Below, one piece after another: positions 23,331 to 34,604 of a stretch of 64,000 bases of DNA; the first letter of the stretch is position 1; every line of letters starts with the position of its first letter. The DNA lies in NCBI RefSeq assembly GCF_028554725.1, contig NC_071668.1:3162001-3226000 (forward strand). Direction: 5' to 3'. This stretch comes from Zeugodacus cucurbitae (Eukaryota; Arthropoda; Insecta; Diptera; Tephritidae). The notes below the pieces were generated by a model. That model was not told the DNA's origin and ran no database searches. It saw nothing but the letters and a program-made list of their open reading frames with translations. Position numbers and translations under genes: made by a program.

Positions 23331-26300
23331 ATGACTACTCCTCGTGGACAACGTGACGGCAGAGGACCAAAATGAGAATAATTAAAACTGGTTTTTAAGT
23401 AATTGATATTACTATTTATAGATCATCGCCATAAAATTATTATACTTTCCAGATTCTTTTGTAATAAATTTACATGTGACGTACATAATATGAATACAAG
23501 TATGAGAATTCTGAGAACGCTATAAATATTAATATATTTTATACAAATTTTTTTTTTTTTAATATTGGTTAGCCCACATAAATCATTCAATTATGAGCTT
23601 ATTTCCACCAAGTAGTTCACCTCTAAATAATTACGACGTTACAAATATATCTGTGTATCAGCTTTAAATAATTTATACGCTCTTTATATGCAAGTGAAGT
23701 GCATTCTCACAACGGATTTCAAATAAAAATTCTCACAATCGTTAGACAATCGCAGATTTATTTGCACAATCATGCCACATCAATTAAGTGTGGCGTGTAG
23801 AGCTCGCCTTTGTGAATAAGCGCTGTAATTAAAAATAGAACTTCCACTGACACTTGTGATGCGTTGCCACCCATTTGTGAAAAATATATTATATTTTTTT
23901 CAATTTTATATTTGCTTGCGTCATTTGGTGCATATTCTCATAGCTTAGAAGACATGAGTTATTTGTTGTTGCTGTTGTAATTAAAGTAATGAGAATATGA
24001 AAATCACCATCAAATGCATATTGTCAGCGCAATATGGCTGTTGTGCTACCTGATTTTGTGTTATACGATCATGTTTTAGAACGCTTGCAACGCTTGGTTG
24101 GCTTCAACACTGTGGGTGGTTATGTAACCAATAATTAAGAATTGGCAACAACACGGAATAATTGAATATTCCGCACGATTGTGAGACAATATGAACTGAT
24201 TGCTGCTACTGGTGTTTAACGAAATATAACATATGTGTATGTATGTGGGATTTTCATACGCGCGATGAAAAGTAATGATGCTGTGCTGTTCTTGTACTTT
24301 TATGTGGCTTCTCAACAATTGTGATTATTCAAATTAATAATTAATTTTTCTAATAAACAATTCTTTTGCAGATTTCTATGCGAAAATCTACTGCAATCTC
24401 ATATCAAATCAAATTTATGGTTTCAATTCGAATTAAAAATTCTCACAGAAATATTTGTATCAAACTAATTTATTTTGAGATTAACTAAAACAACATTTAG
24501 CAATTTTCTTAACTTAAATAAGTAATCCAGAACTTATCTAAAGCTTATCTCTAATCTCATCTTAACGCTTACTGCCTCTACCAGCCATTATTTTCAACCA
24601 GTAGCTTCTCTACAGCTCAACACTTCTTTAGATGGCGGCCTGTCAGTTGCACTCAAGTGCAAATAAATTTCCTTACGCCCAATTTAATTGCATTAACATA
24701 ACTCACTCGGCGCATAACATGCATACACACTTAGCCAAAGGACCTACCTAGGGACCAACAACATGCATTAGCCGCTTGTGTAACAACTCAATGCCTTGGC
24801 CCTACGCAATCAACTGCACTCCGCAGCGTGCACTTCCTTCGGCTCAAACCAAATCAAAGTGGCCATCAGCGCAATTTATGGCATTGTCCCGCCGCTGGGA
24901 GCCACTTAAAGCGCCAATCCGAAACAAGCAAATGACATTAAGCCGACGCGTGCTGCTGCTGTTCGTCCTATCCTGCTGTGGCTGCTGAGGACACGCGGCC
25001 ACGAGGCTCTAGAGCCTTAACAGCAGACATAAGTCTAGTTTGTGTGGATGTCTGCTGTGATTTTTATTTAATATTTTTTTTTTGTATTCCTTTTTTCGCT
25101 TGTGAGGCCATAAAGTGTGCACTCAATTGAATTGGATTAGGCGTAGTGACGGCTGAATTTATTGTAATGGCTGAGACTAAAAATAAAATGTTTATTTGTG
25201 TGCACCAAATTGATTTGACGTGTGAAGATGCTGTAGGTAGTGAAGTGAAAAATGGAAAAAAAATTAAATATATATTTTTTTTATTTAAAACACTCTGATA
25301 TTACAGCAGCTCTAATTTTATATTAGAAAAGTACTTATTTCAATTTTTTTCCGAATTTTATAATTTTTTTTTTTTTAATTTTTTATGTCACTTGGTTACT
25401 GTAGTCATTATGTATTTATCGACCACCCTGTATTAAATGCTATAATATTTCAATTCAATTTCCTGTTTCTGTTTCTATTTCCTATCATCTGTGTCAACAT
25501 CTCTTCTGCATACAATAATTTCTTATAAATAAAATTCCGGTTTGCATTTCACCATCTCTATTGTGCATAATAAATTTATTGAAGCTATGCTAAAATTTGT
25601 GAAAATATTATACTGCATAGAATCTCATTTGCATCAACGTGAAATTAATGTCCACATAGCGAGCAATAAAAATAAAATACACTTAAGTTCAATCACTTCA
25701 AATTAGCTCTTTTCTCTGGCATTTCATGCAGAGAACGATGAATTTTATTTATTTATAACTTTTCTAAACAAGTTTGTCGCTTAAGTCTTTCGTTTTTGTA
25801 TGCTTTTATACTTAAAGCCATTAGCGCGGAAGTTGTTGAAAGTAAAAATATTTCTTAAATTTTTTCTGTTATTTATTGAGGAATGTGGAATGGAGATCAA
25901 ATTGGCTAATAGTAAGGCTTAGTATATATTTATTTATTCCAAAATGTTTGCTTATAACAATTGCGCCAAAATGTAGGCAACAAAATTGTTTTGGAGTGAT
26001 CTCAACGTATTTATTTTTGGAAAAAATTAAGAAAAATATATAAAAAGGTGGACTACGATAATTATTATTTAATTTATGATTAACATTGATAAAATAAATT
26101 CGATAAAAATTAAAAAAAAAAATTGTTGAATAATTTTCATAATTTTCATATTTTTTTCTATTATTTATTACTTATTTCTGCCATTTTAACATCAAACCAC
26201 CGCATTTTTGTATAAATTAATGCAAAAATTAAACGAATAAAAATTGCAAAAAGCCACAATATGTTGGTCAATAACATTGACCATGCAAAAGTGCAATAAT

Positions 26301-27735
26301 CTCTTGGATCGCATGCCTGTGGCTCGTGTTGCAACCACACGTCCTAACGCACAGAAACACACACACACACAGCCATAAGTGAAGCCACCAAAAAGGCTAA
26401 TGAAGTTGTGGTTGTTGTTGTTGTGGCATTGGACCAACTATTTGCTTGCAAGTTAGAAAGCATCTTCAGCGCAGCGGTCGTTGGCGGCACGACAGCGAGA
26501 AAAAAAGTATAAATCTGAAAGCCAATAGTGATGGCAGGCGGTGAGGCAGGTGAATAATAAAAAGATGAAATGGCCAATTTAACAACTTGCCACCACTACA
26601 ACAAGCGTTTTTGTGGCATATCATTAATATGTGTGTGGTCAAGAAATAACGGTAACTATGCGCACCCAATTGCTTTTGCTTTTCAGCCGCGTATGTTGAT
26701 GATGTTTACATTATTCAATCGCACCTTATTTGTTTGTCCATTTCCATTTCGCCAGAGCGTTTTTCCTCATTTCGGTTTCTCTACGCGCCATTTCAACCTT
26801 CACAACTGAAACTGAGTTTCAAGTTCAAAGCAGTAAAAGTGGCTGTCGCACACATTTCACTCTCAAGTTCAAGAGCAAACCGGCGCAGGCGCGCCAACTA
26901 ACAACCAAGTCACAGCCACAGCCAGTTGTGGCAGCAGTCAGTGTTGTTTGTGTGGCTGTGTTTGGTGCATCGCTGCTCTGGCGTTTTTCTTTAACGACAA
27001 CTTTTTCGCTTTGTTTGTTTGCTTTTTGTGTTTGTGTGTTGTTTTGCCATTTGGCGAGGATGACCAGTTTGCGCGTTGAAAACTCACTTTTTCACTAGCG
27101 AATTTTCCTGCCTTGGCCATGTTGTCTCGAGGCGCTCTGCCTACACGCCAAACAGCGCAAGCCTACGCGTTCAAGTGCACATCCACACAGAGATGCATGC
27201 GGCAGCACAAGCTATTTTTCTTGCTGACGTCAGGTTTTTGCTGTTTTTTTTTAGATTTTCTTTTTGCAATTTGCCAGTGACCTAATTGGCAGGCAACAAA
27301 AAGGTTACAATAAAAGTTAAAAGCTCATATTTTTTTTAAAGAAAGTATGAATAAATATTACTTCAAAATGAGGGCTTGAAGTTAGAGGAGTTGAAGTCGG
27401 CTTGTTGATTTGACAGCAGCTCTTTAATTATGGTTTGAGGAAGTGATTTCAATTTCTAATAGATTTGAATCTTGATATATGTGGTTATATATAGTATATG
27501 GTTTGTATGGAGACCTTTACTGGTAATCTAATCACAATTCCATACGAAAAGGTTTTCCAGAGTCTAAAATTTGCAACTTTTAGTGATCTCATTGATCAAA
27601 ATTAAAAAAATAAACACTAATTTCTTCTCCTTTTATTTAGTAGCTTCTAAATCTGGTTTTAAATTTGAGACCAACCATAAGAGCAACGCAACAAATTATT
27701 TCATAAAAAAAATCACTAGAAATGTTTGCTTCTTA
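23331..27735. other. Non-coding stretch
   Basis: AT-rich, with T tracts at 23550-23560, 25070-25082, 25270-25282 and 25365-25380, an (AC)n run at about 26357-26372, and GC-richer patches at 24780-25010 and 26860-27230. The frames of 60-120 codons in these patches are matched by others on the opposite strand and have no homology I can name. Confidence 0.45.
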
Positions 27736-28088
27736 TAGCCTTTTCGCATAGCAAAATTAATTTAATACATTAAGATTATAATTGAGAAACCAAGTCTTGC
27801 CTTTCGCACAGCCGACTATTCGATTAACGATCAGCTGTTATACGTTTTTGTTTTTGTCCTTCGTAAGAAGTTGGTTAGTTAGTTAAAATAGCAATCAATA
27901 AACACAGACAAACTTACAGAGACAACAACCCGCAAAGGTGCATTCGAGTTCCAACTCGATTTGTATTCGATTAAAAATGAATGTAGTAAAATAAGATTTT
28001 TCTTTTGTATGGTAAATCGAACTAAATCAGCGCTTTAATCGAGCAAAGGCGGATTAATTGATCAATTAACTCCTGTGCGAAAAGGTTA
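27736..28088 (-). mobile_element. MITE family C, copy 2 (inverted, diverged)
   Basis: The left end TAGCCTTTTCGCATAGCAAA and the right end (inward from 28088: TAACCTTTTCGCACAGG) resemble those of the 9086 and 56673 copies. It is inverted relative to them: CGATCAGCTGTTATACGTTT here is the reverse complement of their ACAGCTGATCG block. The right half diverges strongly, although the ATTAATTGATCAATTAA subterminal motif is retained. No ORF. Confidence 0.7.
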
Positions 28089-31000
28089 TTGCTCAATTTA
28101 TATTTTGGAATACTTTTTATCGGTTTCTAAATACAGAACAAATTATTTTTTGGAAGTTTACTTGTGAAAATAGTGTTCAATATCTGTTCAGCAATTCTTA
28201 ATTAACTTGCTTTGTCAGTTGTAAAAATCTTTTGTTACTCTCTTATAAAAAGTTGTATTGTGATTCATTGAGTTGCAAGACAACTATTAGCGCACATTTA
28301 CTCGATGACATTTATTTTATTTATTTGCTTAATGCACTTTATTAGTTTACCTTTCGAATTGTCGAAACAAGTAACTGGTCACGTTTTATATGTCACACAA
28401 TGAAAGATTTTTTTGAAAAGGTTAAGTTGTCCGTGCCACTTGCAACAAAGTGCAAGTACATAGGCGTGCGAATTTTGAAGCCGTGACATGACAGTAGCTT
28501 TGTAATGGAACAATAAATTGAAGTGAATAAAAATTATTAATGTGACATAGTTTAAGGTTCAATAAAGACCAAAAAGGGGTACAGAATTTATTATTTTTAC
28601 TGTGATTTTATAAACATTTCTTAAAAAAAAGTTGATATATATTACTTGTTGTTGTTGCTTTATAACACTGAGTTTAAGTACTACTGTAACAAAATGGTTG
28701 AACAATCTGTTTTTCGGATAATACATGGTCGTAGAACCGATCGAGATGAAGGGAATAGCATACAATTGGTCCTTAGAAGAAAATTTAGTTGATGCATGAT
28801 CGCATTTTGGGTAGATTTTGGAGAATAATAATAAAATCCACTACTTGAAGTAAATGAACTAATTGGTTATTGCCTCAGAAACTGTTGGATATCTGTTTAA
28901 GGAATTTGAAAACGCGTAAAAATATTAAATATTGATTTTATAATTATTATTTTCACTAAAATATTTTCATTTTATGTGGAACGAGCGAAAATTCTTTAGC
29001 TTTATTTGAAAAGTATATATTTTTTAATATAAAAATAAATACAACCTTTAGTTCTAATAACGCAATGTGCAATGCGTCTAATTTCAAGCCGCCATAAATT
29101 TGCTTTTATGCCTTTTAAATAACTTTCGGCAAGCGATTTTCCAATAGCTGGCAATAACTTAGAGCCGTTAAAGAGATTCTTAACATTTGCTTAACCTCCG
29201 TGAATGCGCTGAAATTGATTTCGATTTTTATGTGTGTTATGCTTTTCGAAACTACGAGCACGTATGCGCAATTTCCATTTACTAGAGACACACACACAAA
29301 GCATACATATATACTTGAATATATATGGAAAACCTCATATATATGCGCCTCAGTTTAAGAACCATGTCAAAGTACTTATACAAAACGACTTACTTTGTGC
29401 GCTATTGTTGTTGTTGTTGCTATTATTAGTGTTGTTGTTATTTTTGCTAGTCTTGTTGTTGCTTACGGTCACATTTGAATTATTGCGTTGGCCTTGGTTT
29501 AGTTTTCTTGGCTAAAGAACAATGGCGCATATGCTTTGCAGCCGCAACAACAACAACCACAGCAATAAGAGCACATATGCAATTTGCAGCAAAAAACCAG
29601 CGCACAAAAACAAGTAGTATGCGAGAATAAAAAGTACAAAAACAAATTAAAAATGCAAAACACAATAAAAGCAGCGCAAAACCACAACAGCAATAATCTG
29701 TGGCGCGGTTAAATGCGAGCGCGAACGCGTTACATATAGAAGTCTCATATATAAAAGTTGAATGTAGTGCGCATGCTTGCATACATTTGTGTGTGCGTGA
29801 ACACACCTACAAGCACATTTGCTTAAATGTCTGCTATTTACAAGTGTATGACATTGCATTTATTGATATTTGAATTTTATTTGCGATTTGAAGGAAAAAT
29901 CTGAATTAAATTGCTTGTGGCTCATTTGAAAAAGCGGCACTAAACGCACAACAGCTATTGGCATTATGCTAAGCGCTGTTTTGTGTGCTTAAACACACAA
30001 TTTTTATAGAACTTCAAACTTTTTGGGGTTTTTTGTGCGCGCTCTCGCGGCCATTTACCCGCCATCGCCAATCATTTTATAGCGCGTTGCAGCGCTTTTA
30101 AGGCAATTCGCGTATCACAGCCCACACTTGCAACTGCCAATCATTGTATTCGGGCTGCGCGCTAATCAAATAAATTATTTCTAAATTATATGCCTGCACT
30201 TATAAATACATTTCGCAGCGTTAGTGGAGGGGACTTCTAAATTTTTGCCAAATTTATATCCATGCGCTGACACTTTATTATTATTTTAATTTGTTTGAGC
30301 GCAAAATTCGGCACAAAACTGATTTGGAGTATGCAAACTTGTTCTTAAAGCAGAATTTGTGATTCAGTACAAAAGACTTAAGCAACGAACTCGCTGCGTC
30401 ATACAAGCATAGAAAGTCTCATACAAAAATCTATTGTAAATATAAATGCAAAAGTAGCAAAAATATTTTTTTTTCTGTTTCTACTTATAAATAATTATTT
30501 TTAACTAAGCGCTTCGAACAAAATTTCCCACCATTGCACTAGCCAACAGCTGTTTTATAGCTCATAATTCCGACAATAGATTTATGTGTTGCAACATTGT
30601 GCTTTGTTAAATGCGGCTAATGCGGCACTTAGCACACACAAAACAAGCTTTTCAGTCGCACTAAAGAACAAAGGCGTGCTTTCACACACACAGACACACA
30701 AATACACAGCAACAGCAGCAGCGCGCGGAGTTTAAAGTCGAACCCGCAACAGACAAATGTCACTCAAGTTGCGCTGCCACCGCAATGCAATAACAAATAC
30801 AATGAAAAATTATTTTAAAAAAATCGCTTTTCGAACAACTTTTAGCAGCTTAGCAGCTTCGTGGCAATTTAGCATGCATTGGCTACGCTTCCAGCGTTAA
30901 CATTTATCAGCCTACATTTTGCACGATTTATATTTAGACAACAAAATACATGTCAAATTGTGATAAAAACCCAAACAAAAAAAATTAAAAATAAAAACAA

Positions 31001-31799
31001 AAAATAAAAAAAAATTATAAAAAAAAATTATAAAAAAATCACAAAAAAAAATTAAAATAAAAATTGAAAAAAAAAATTCACAAAAAAAATTTGCACTAAA
31101 TTTTCGACATGAACAAGCTTGAACAAGTTAATTGCATGTCTCTGCCGCAAAAAACCCCAGAATTTAGATGAAATCGAAAACTAAAAATCGCTTAAATTAA
31201 GTTTATGGCTCGCGCACCGCACTAGCTCACTTGCTTAGTGACAGCTACTAGCAAGCTAGCCGGACAACAGCAAACACTTTTGTATAAACTAAAGCAAACT
31301 GAAAAGTATAGTGGGCTGCTGGCGCTTGCATTTGTGTGTGTGTATGTCTGTATGTGTTTGCTCTCAAGTGGCACTTTGCAATTTCTTGGCAGTTGACAGC
31401 CAATTTTAATAGATCAAAATGGCTGCGGCGCACATTGCTGCAATAGACACACCCTTATCGCGCTAAAACAAGACCGGCTCGAGTGGCGTCGAAGGCGAAC
31501 TCGATTGCGTCGTTATTTGTCTCATTTCGAGCAACTAATCAAATATGTGCAAACATACATATACTCAAGTATGCATTTGTTGTTGGGTGCATGCATTGCT
31601 TTGAGAAGTTTATATAATAACTATGATTATAAATTTTCTAATAATTTTGAAAGCAAATACTGAAAAAAGAAACAGATTTAGCATAAAAGAGAATAAAAAT
31701 GTTAGCTGTCAGTGGCTTGATTTAAGCACCCTGTAACTATGTAGATCGTTTGTTTTTACTATATTATAGTAATTACTGTATATTTGGAGCCTCAATTTT
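28089..31799. other. Non-coding stretch
   Basis: Contains TTG/GTT runs at 29404-29462, CAACAACAACAAC at 29545, GC-richer DNA at 30040-30150, and an A-rich low-complexity block at 30960-31090. No gene, RNA or transposon ends were recognised. Confidence 0.45.
30968..31090. repeat. A-rich low-complexity block
   Basis: About 120 bp made of A runs separated by single T, C or G (AAAAAAAATTATAAAAAAA-type). It has no unit structure strong enough to call a satellite. It could be the decayed tail of a retroposed sequence, but no coding part precedes it. Confidence 0.6.
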
Positions 31800-32073
31800 C
31801 AGTGGTCTGTTCAAAAAATAACGGGAATTTTGCATTTTCCAATTGTACAAAAGTCCCATTGCGCCTGCCATGGCACAGTTTGACTTTTTCCTATTTCTAA
31901 AAATAAAGAGAACATTCATGGGCCGTCATTTTACAACCATAGGAGAAATCGCTGAAAGAGCCAAATTCGAATCGAAAATCGAGTTTGAGAAGTCTCTCGA
32001 CGTCTGGAAAAAGCATTGATATAAGTGGGGGACTATTTTGAAGGCGACAACATTAATGTAGACGTGTACATAG
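31800..32073 (+). mobile_element. Family M1 mariner relic: left end joined to transposase C-terminus
   Basis: The left inverted repeat (TCTGTTCAAAAAATAACGGG AATTTT at about 31805) is followed within 40 bp by C-terminal transposase codons: FDFFLFLKIK (position of the third catalytic Asp), GRHFTTIGEIAERAK, IEFEKSLDVWKKH. A stop and frameshift follow, then GDYFEGDNINVDVY. Most of the coding region is therefore deleted. The right inverted repeat is not found after 32073. The same end and the same protein tail occur at 1-103 and 63659-63943. Confidence 0.8.
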
Positions 32074-33130
32074 CTTGAACCACACCATTAATGAGAAAGG
32101 AAGCTCGACAAAGCATTCAACAGAGATGTAATATCCAAATTTTTTATCATAATCATATCCTCAACTCCAACCAATTATACTGTACTCCATTTCCAAATAA
32201 TTTCATTTAGACAGCACAGCAACAAAACACCCACAACATGCTTGAATATCTAATATACTTTAGCTTGGCACTGCGCAGGCGTGTCGCTCTGTGCCATGTA
32301 AGCGACCACCGCCAGCATATCAATTCGGTTGCTAAGCTGTCCAAAAGCTGGCTGAAATTCTATTTACAAGTGATTTGGTTGTTAACAAAAAAATGTAGCA
32401 ATTTCGTTTTGTTTGAGATTTTTGTTTACACGCTTTTGACGCTATTTTCCGTTGGTTTTACGCTGTACTTGCTTCTACTTGAATCTACTGTGTTTGCCTG
32501 TCATTGGTTTTACGACCGCTGCTGTTATCTCTTGGCAAATGCGCTAATGTTAGAGACAAAACAATTGTTACTGAGGAAACATTTTAACAATTCTTTTCCG
32601 ACTTTTTTCATTTTGTTTTTTTTTTTTCATTTTTGTTTTTATATTTGTTTTTTATTTTTTTTTTTTGCTTTGTTAGTTTAAATAGCTAATTTGTACATTT
32701 TTGTGAGAATTTTTTCGCCGCTTTGCGCTCGTTGTTTAAATTAATTGTTACAAAATGTTATGTTGTAACTGCGCTTTGTGCAAAGAACAAAAGCCTTCGG
32801 TGGCTTTGTTTCCTTTTTGGTTTGTGTTTGCAATTTTATTTTTAGTTTCGATTGTAGAATTTTAATTAAAGCTTTAATTGTATTAGCACATAGTGCTTAA
32901 AAAATAATGGCGAAAAAATAAAAATAAAACTATTAGTTGTGAGATTGCTTAAGTACAAAGAATTGCTATTATCTAGACCGTGTAAATAAATAACTGAGTA
33001 AGTTAATGTACCGTTATTTGGCGGTATATATTTTTGTTATTTTTTGCAAAGTGCCTCATAATTATTAATGAGGAGGAAGAATGATTTTTAATTTATTTAT
33101 TTTTTATTTGTTAATAAAGTTTTTTTTAAA
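32074..33130. other. Non-coding stretch containing one long hydrophobic frame
   Basis: A 147-codon plus-strand frame at 32238-32681 (MLEYLIYFSLALRRR...) predicts several hydrophobic segments, but its second half is encoded by T-rich sequence ending in poly-T. I recognise no family. A receptor-like exon is possible but unsupported. The rest is AT-rich. Confidence 0.3.
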
Positions 33131-34436
33131 GTAATTTAAAATTTGCCGAACTATAAAGCTATATAAACCAAACTTTTTGCAGTTGGTTCCCTTACGTACA
33201 CCACCACACACCTTAAAATTGTTGAAATCGGATAATAACCACGCCCATCTCCCATACAAAGGTTCCGTTAAAAATTATCAGATCTACAACTTTGCTTCCG
33301 CCGTTTTCCAATAGATGTCTCTAGGGTCAAGCACTGGTTGATTAAATCGATTAAATCGTTTTATATCGATCTTGGACATTTGTGTCAACATTAACCCAAC
33401 AAAATATTTGTAGAGATCTGTTTGCATCCCAACCTTATTCTCAACTGAAAATGTCACTTTTTGAGCCGAATTCTCGACATTTGCGGGAAATTTTGCTTTT
33501 CTTTTTTAATTCCAAGAAAAGTGCGGCTGAGGCTCATCGAATGCTTTCGGATACGTACAGTGAGGCGGTGCTAAGTGAAAAAAGCCTTAAATTTACAAAA
33601 AAAAAAAAATGGCAGAAGCAAAGTTGTAGACCAATACTAAAAGTGCTTTAACTCACTAACGAAAAACATCAGAGACACTAGATTTTACAGAAGAAATAGC
33701 AGAATGAAGCTGCCGATTTCAATGAAATTCGATATATAATATCTTGACATGCTGATGGCACGTGTGGAAAATGGATGAAATCGGTGCACAACCACGACTA
33801 CTTTCCATATAACTCAGTTTTGAACTCCATCTCATTCTCTCACTTTATAAGATATACATAACGAACCAATGAAGATAGTGTAATAAAACAGTACACAAAT
33901 ACTGTATATGATCTGTGGCATCGCTTGTGAAAAAATTGTCGAAATCGGACTATAACTTTTTAATACCCCGAATATCGAATATAAAGAACTCAGTGTCTTA
34001 TAGTAATTTTTCACCAAAATCTCTCAGTTATCTTAATTTAATTCAGTGGAAATCCTTTTCATACAATAATGTGCCTCTGTACCAGAAATTGTTAAAATCG
34101 GGTCCTAACTTCCCCTAGCTCTCATATAGCTAATTATAGGATTTTCAAAAATACGATGGGCTTATAAATCGGTTAATATGTCAAAAATCTTAGCCAAATT
34201 AAGTGAGCATATAATCTTGGATACAATGTATGTTGGTGGTGAAAATTAGTGAAATCGGTTCAGGAATTACCTCAGTCCTCATATACTATATATGATGATT
34301 TTCGTTTTTCTAGTGATCTTTATGTCGAATACATGGGTCAAATTGTGTGTTATCTTAAAAAAAATATAGCAATAAATTACGAGAGTATAAAATGTTCGGT
34401 TGCACCCGAACTTAACCTTTCTTTACTTGTATCATA
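33131..34436 (+). repeat. Hairpin-ended dipteran repeat, copy A (interrupted)
   Basis: The right end AGAGTATAAAATGTTCGGTT GCACCCGAACTTAACC...TTACTTGT carries a GTTCGG/CCGAAC hairpin. It is the reverse complement of the left end of the 47999 copy. Blocks such as GAAATCGGATAATAACCACG and AGTGCTTTAACTCACTAACG match that copy in opposite orientation. The left part is truncated. A family D mariner MITE (33281-33632) sits inside it. I remember this repeat as common in drosophilid and tephritid genomes. It encodes nothing here and its class is unsettled. Confidence 0.75.
33281..33632 (+). mobile_element. Mariner MITE family D, copy 2, nested in the hairpin-ended repeat
   Basis: The ends are GATCTACAACTTTGCTTCCG and GGCAGAAGCAAAGTTGTAGACC. 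An ATG at 33451 opens MSLFEPNSRHLREILLFFF and then NSKKSAAEAHRMLSDTYSEA, which resembles the N-terminal helix-turn-helix of mariner transposases. The frame breaks after about 50 codons, where the internal deletion joins the 3' end. The interior just after the left end (TGTCTCTAGGGTCAAGCACT, TTGGACATTTGTGTCAACAT) is shared with copies at 19860, 49314 and 51452. Confidence 0.9.
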
Positions 34437-34510
34437 ATTATTTTTTAAAGGTCATAAAATTTTATTATTCTTCACTTGTTCCCAAATATGAATATAGTTA
34501 TTATCGAAAT

Positions 34511-34547
34511 ACTAACTTAATATTTATTTATCTCTTTGCAGGTATGT
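34511..34547 (+). promoter_or_regulatory. Candidate recursive splice site (ratchet point) 2
   Basis: ACTAAC at 34511-34516 is a near-ideal branch point. It is followed by TTAATATTTATTTATCTCTT and TGCAG, giving an acceptor at 34541|34542 directly abutting GTATGTAC, a good donor. There is no AG between branch point and acceptor. A second donor, GTGAGTAA, lies 57 nt downstream. Orientation matches sites 1 and 3. It lies about 105 bp after the end of the hairpin-ended repeat copy A, outside it. Confidence 0.65.
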
Positions 34548-34598
34548 ACACTTACTCAACAGCTTATTTTATGACAGCTACTAAAGTTAAACTTGGGC
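34542..34598 (+). other. Candidate cryptic RS-exon after ratchet site 2
   Basis: A 57-nt segment between the acceptor at 34541 and the donor GTGAGTAA beginning at 34599. Its length is a multiple of three. It reads open in one frame, and that frame reaches a TAA only beyond the donor. It fits the short exon that helps define a ratchet acceptor and is then removed. No protein similarity is claimed. Confidence 0.4.
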
Positions 34599-34604
34599 GT
34601 GAGT

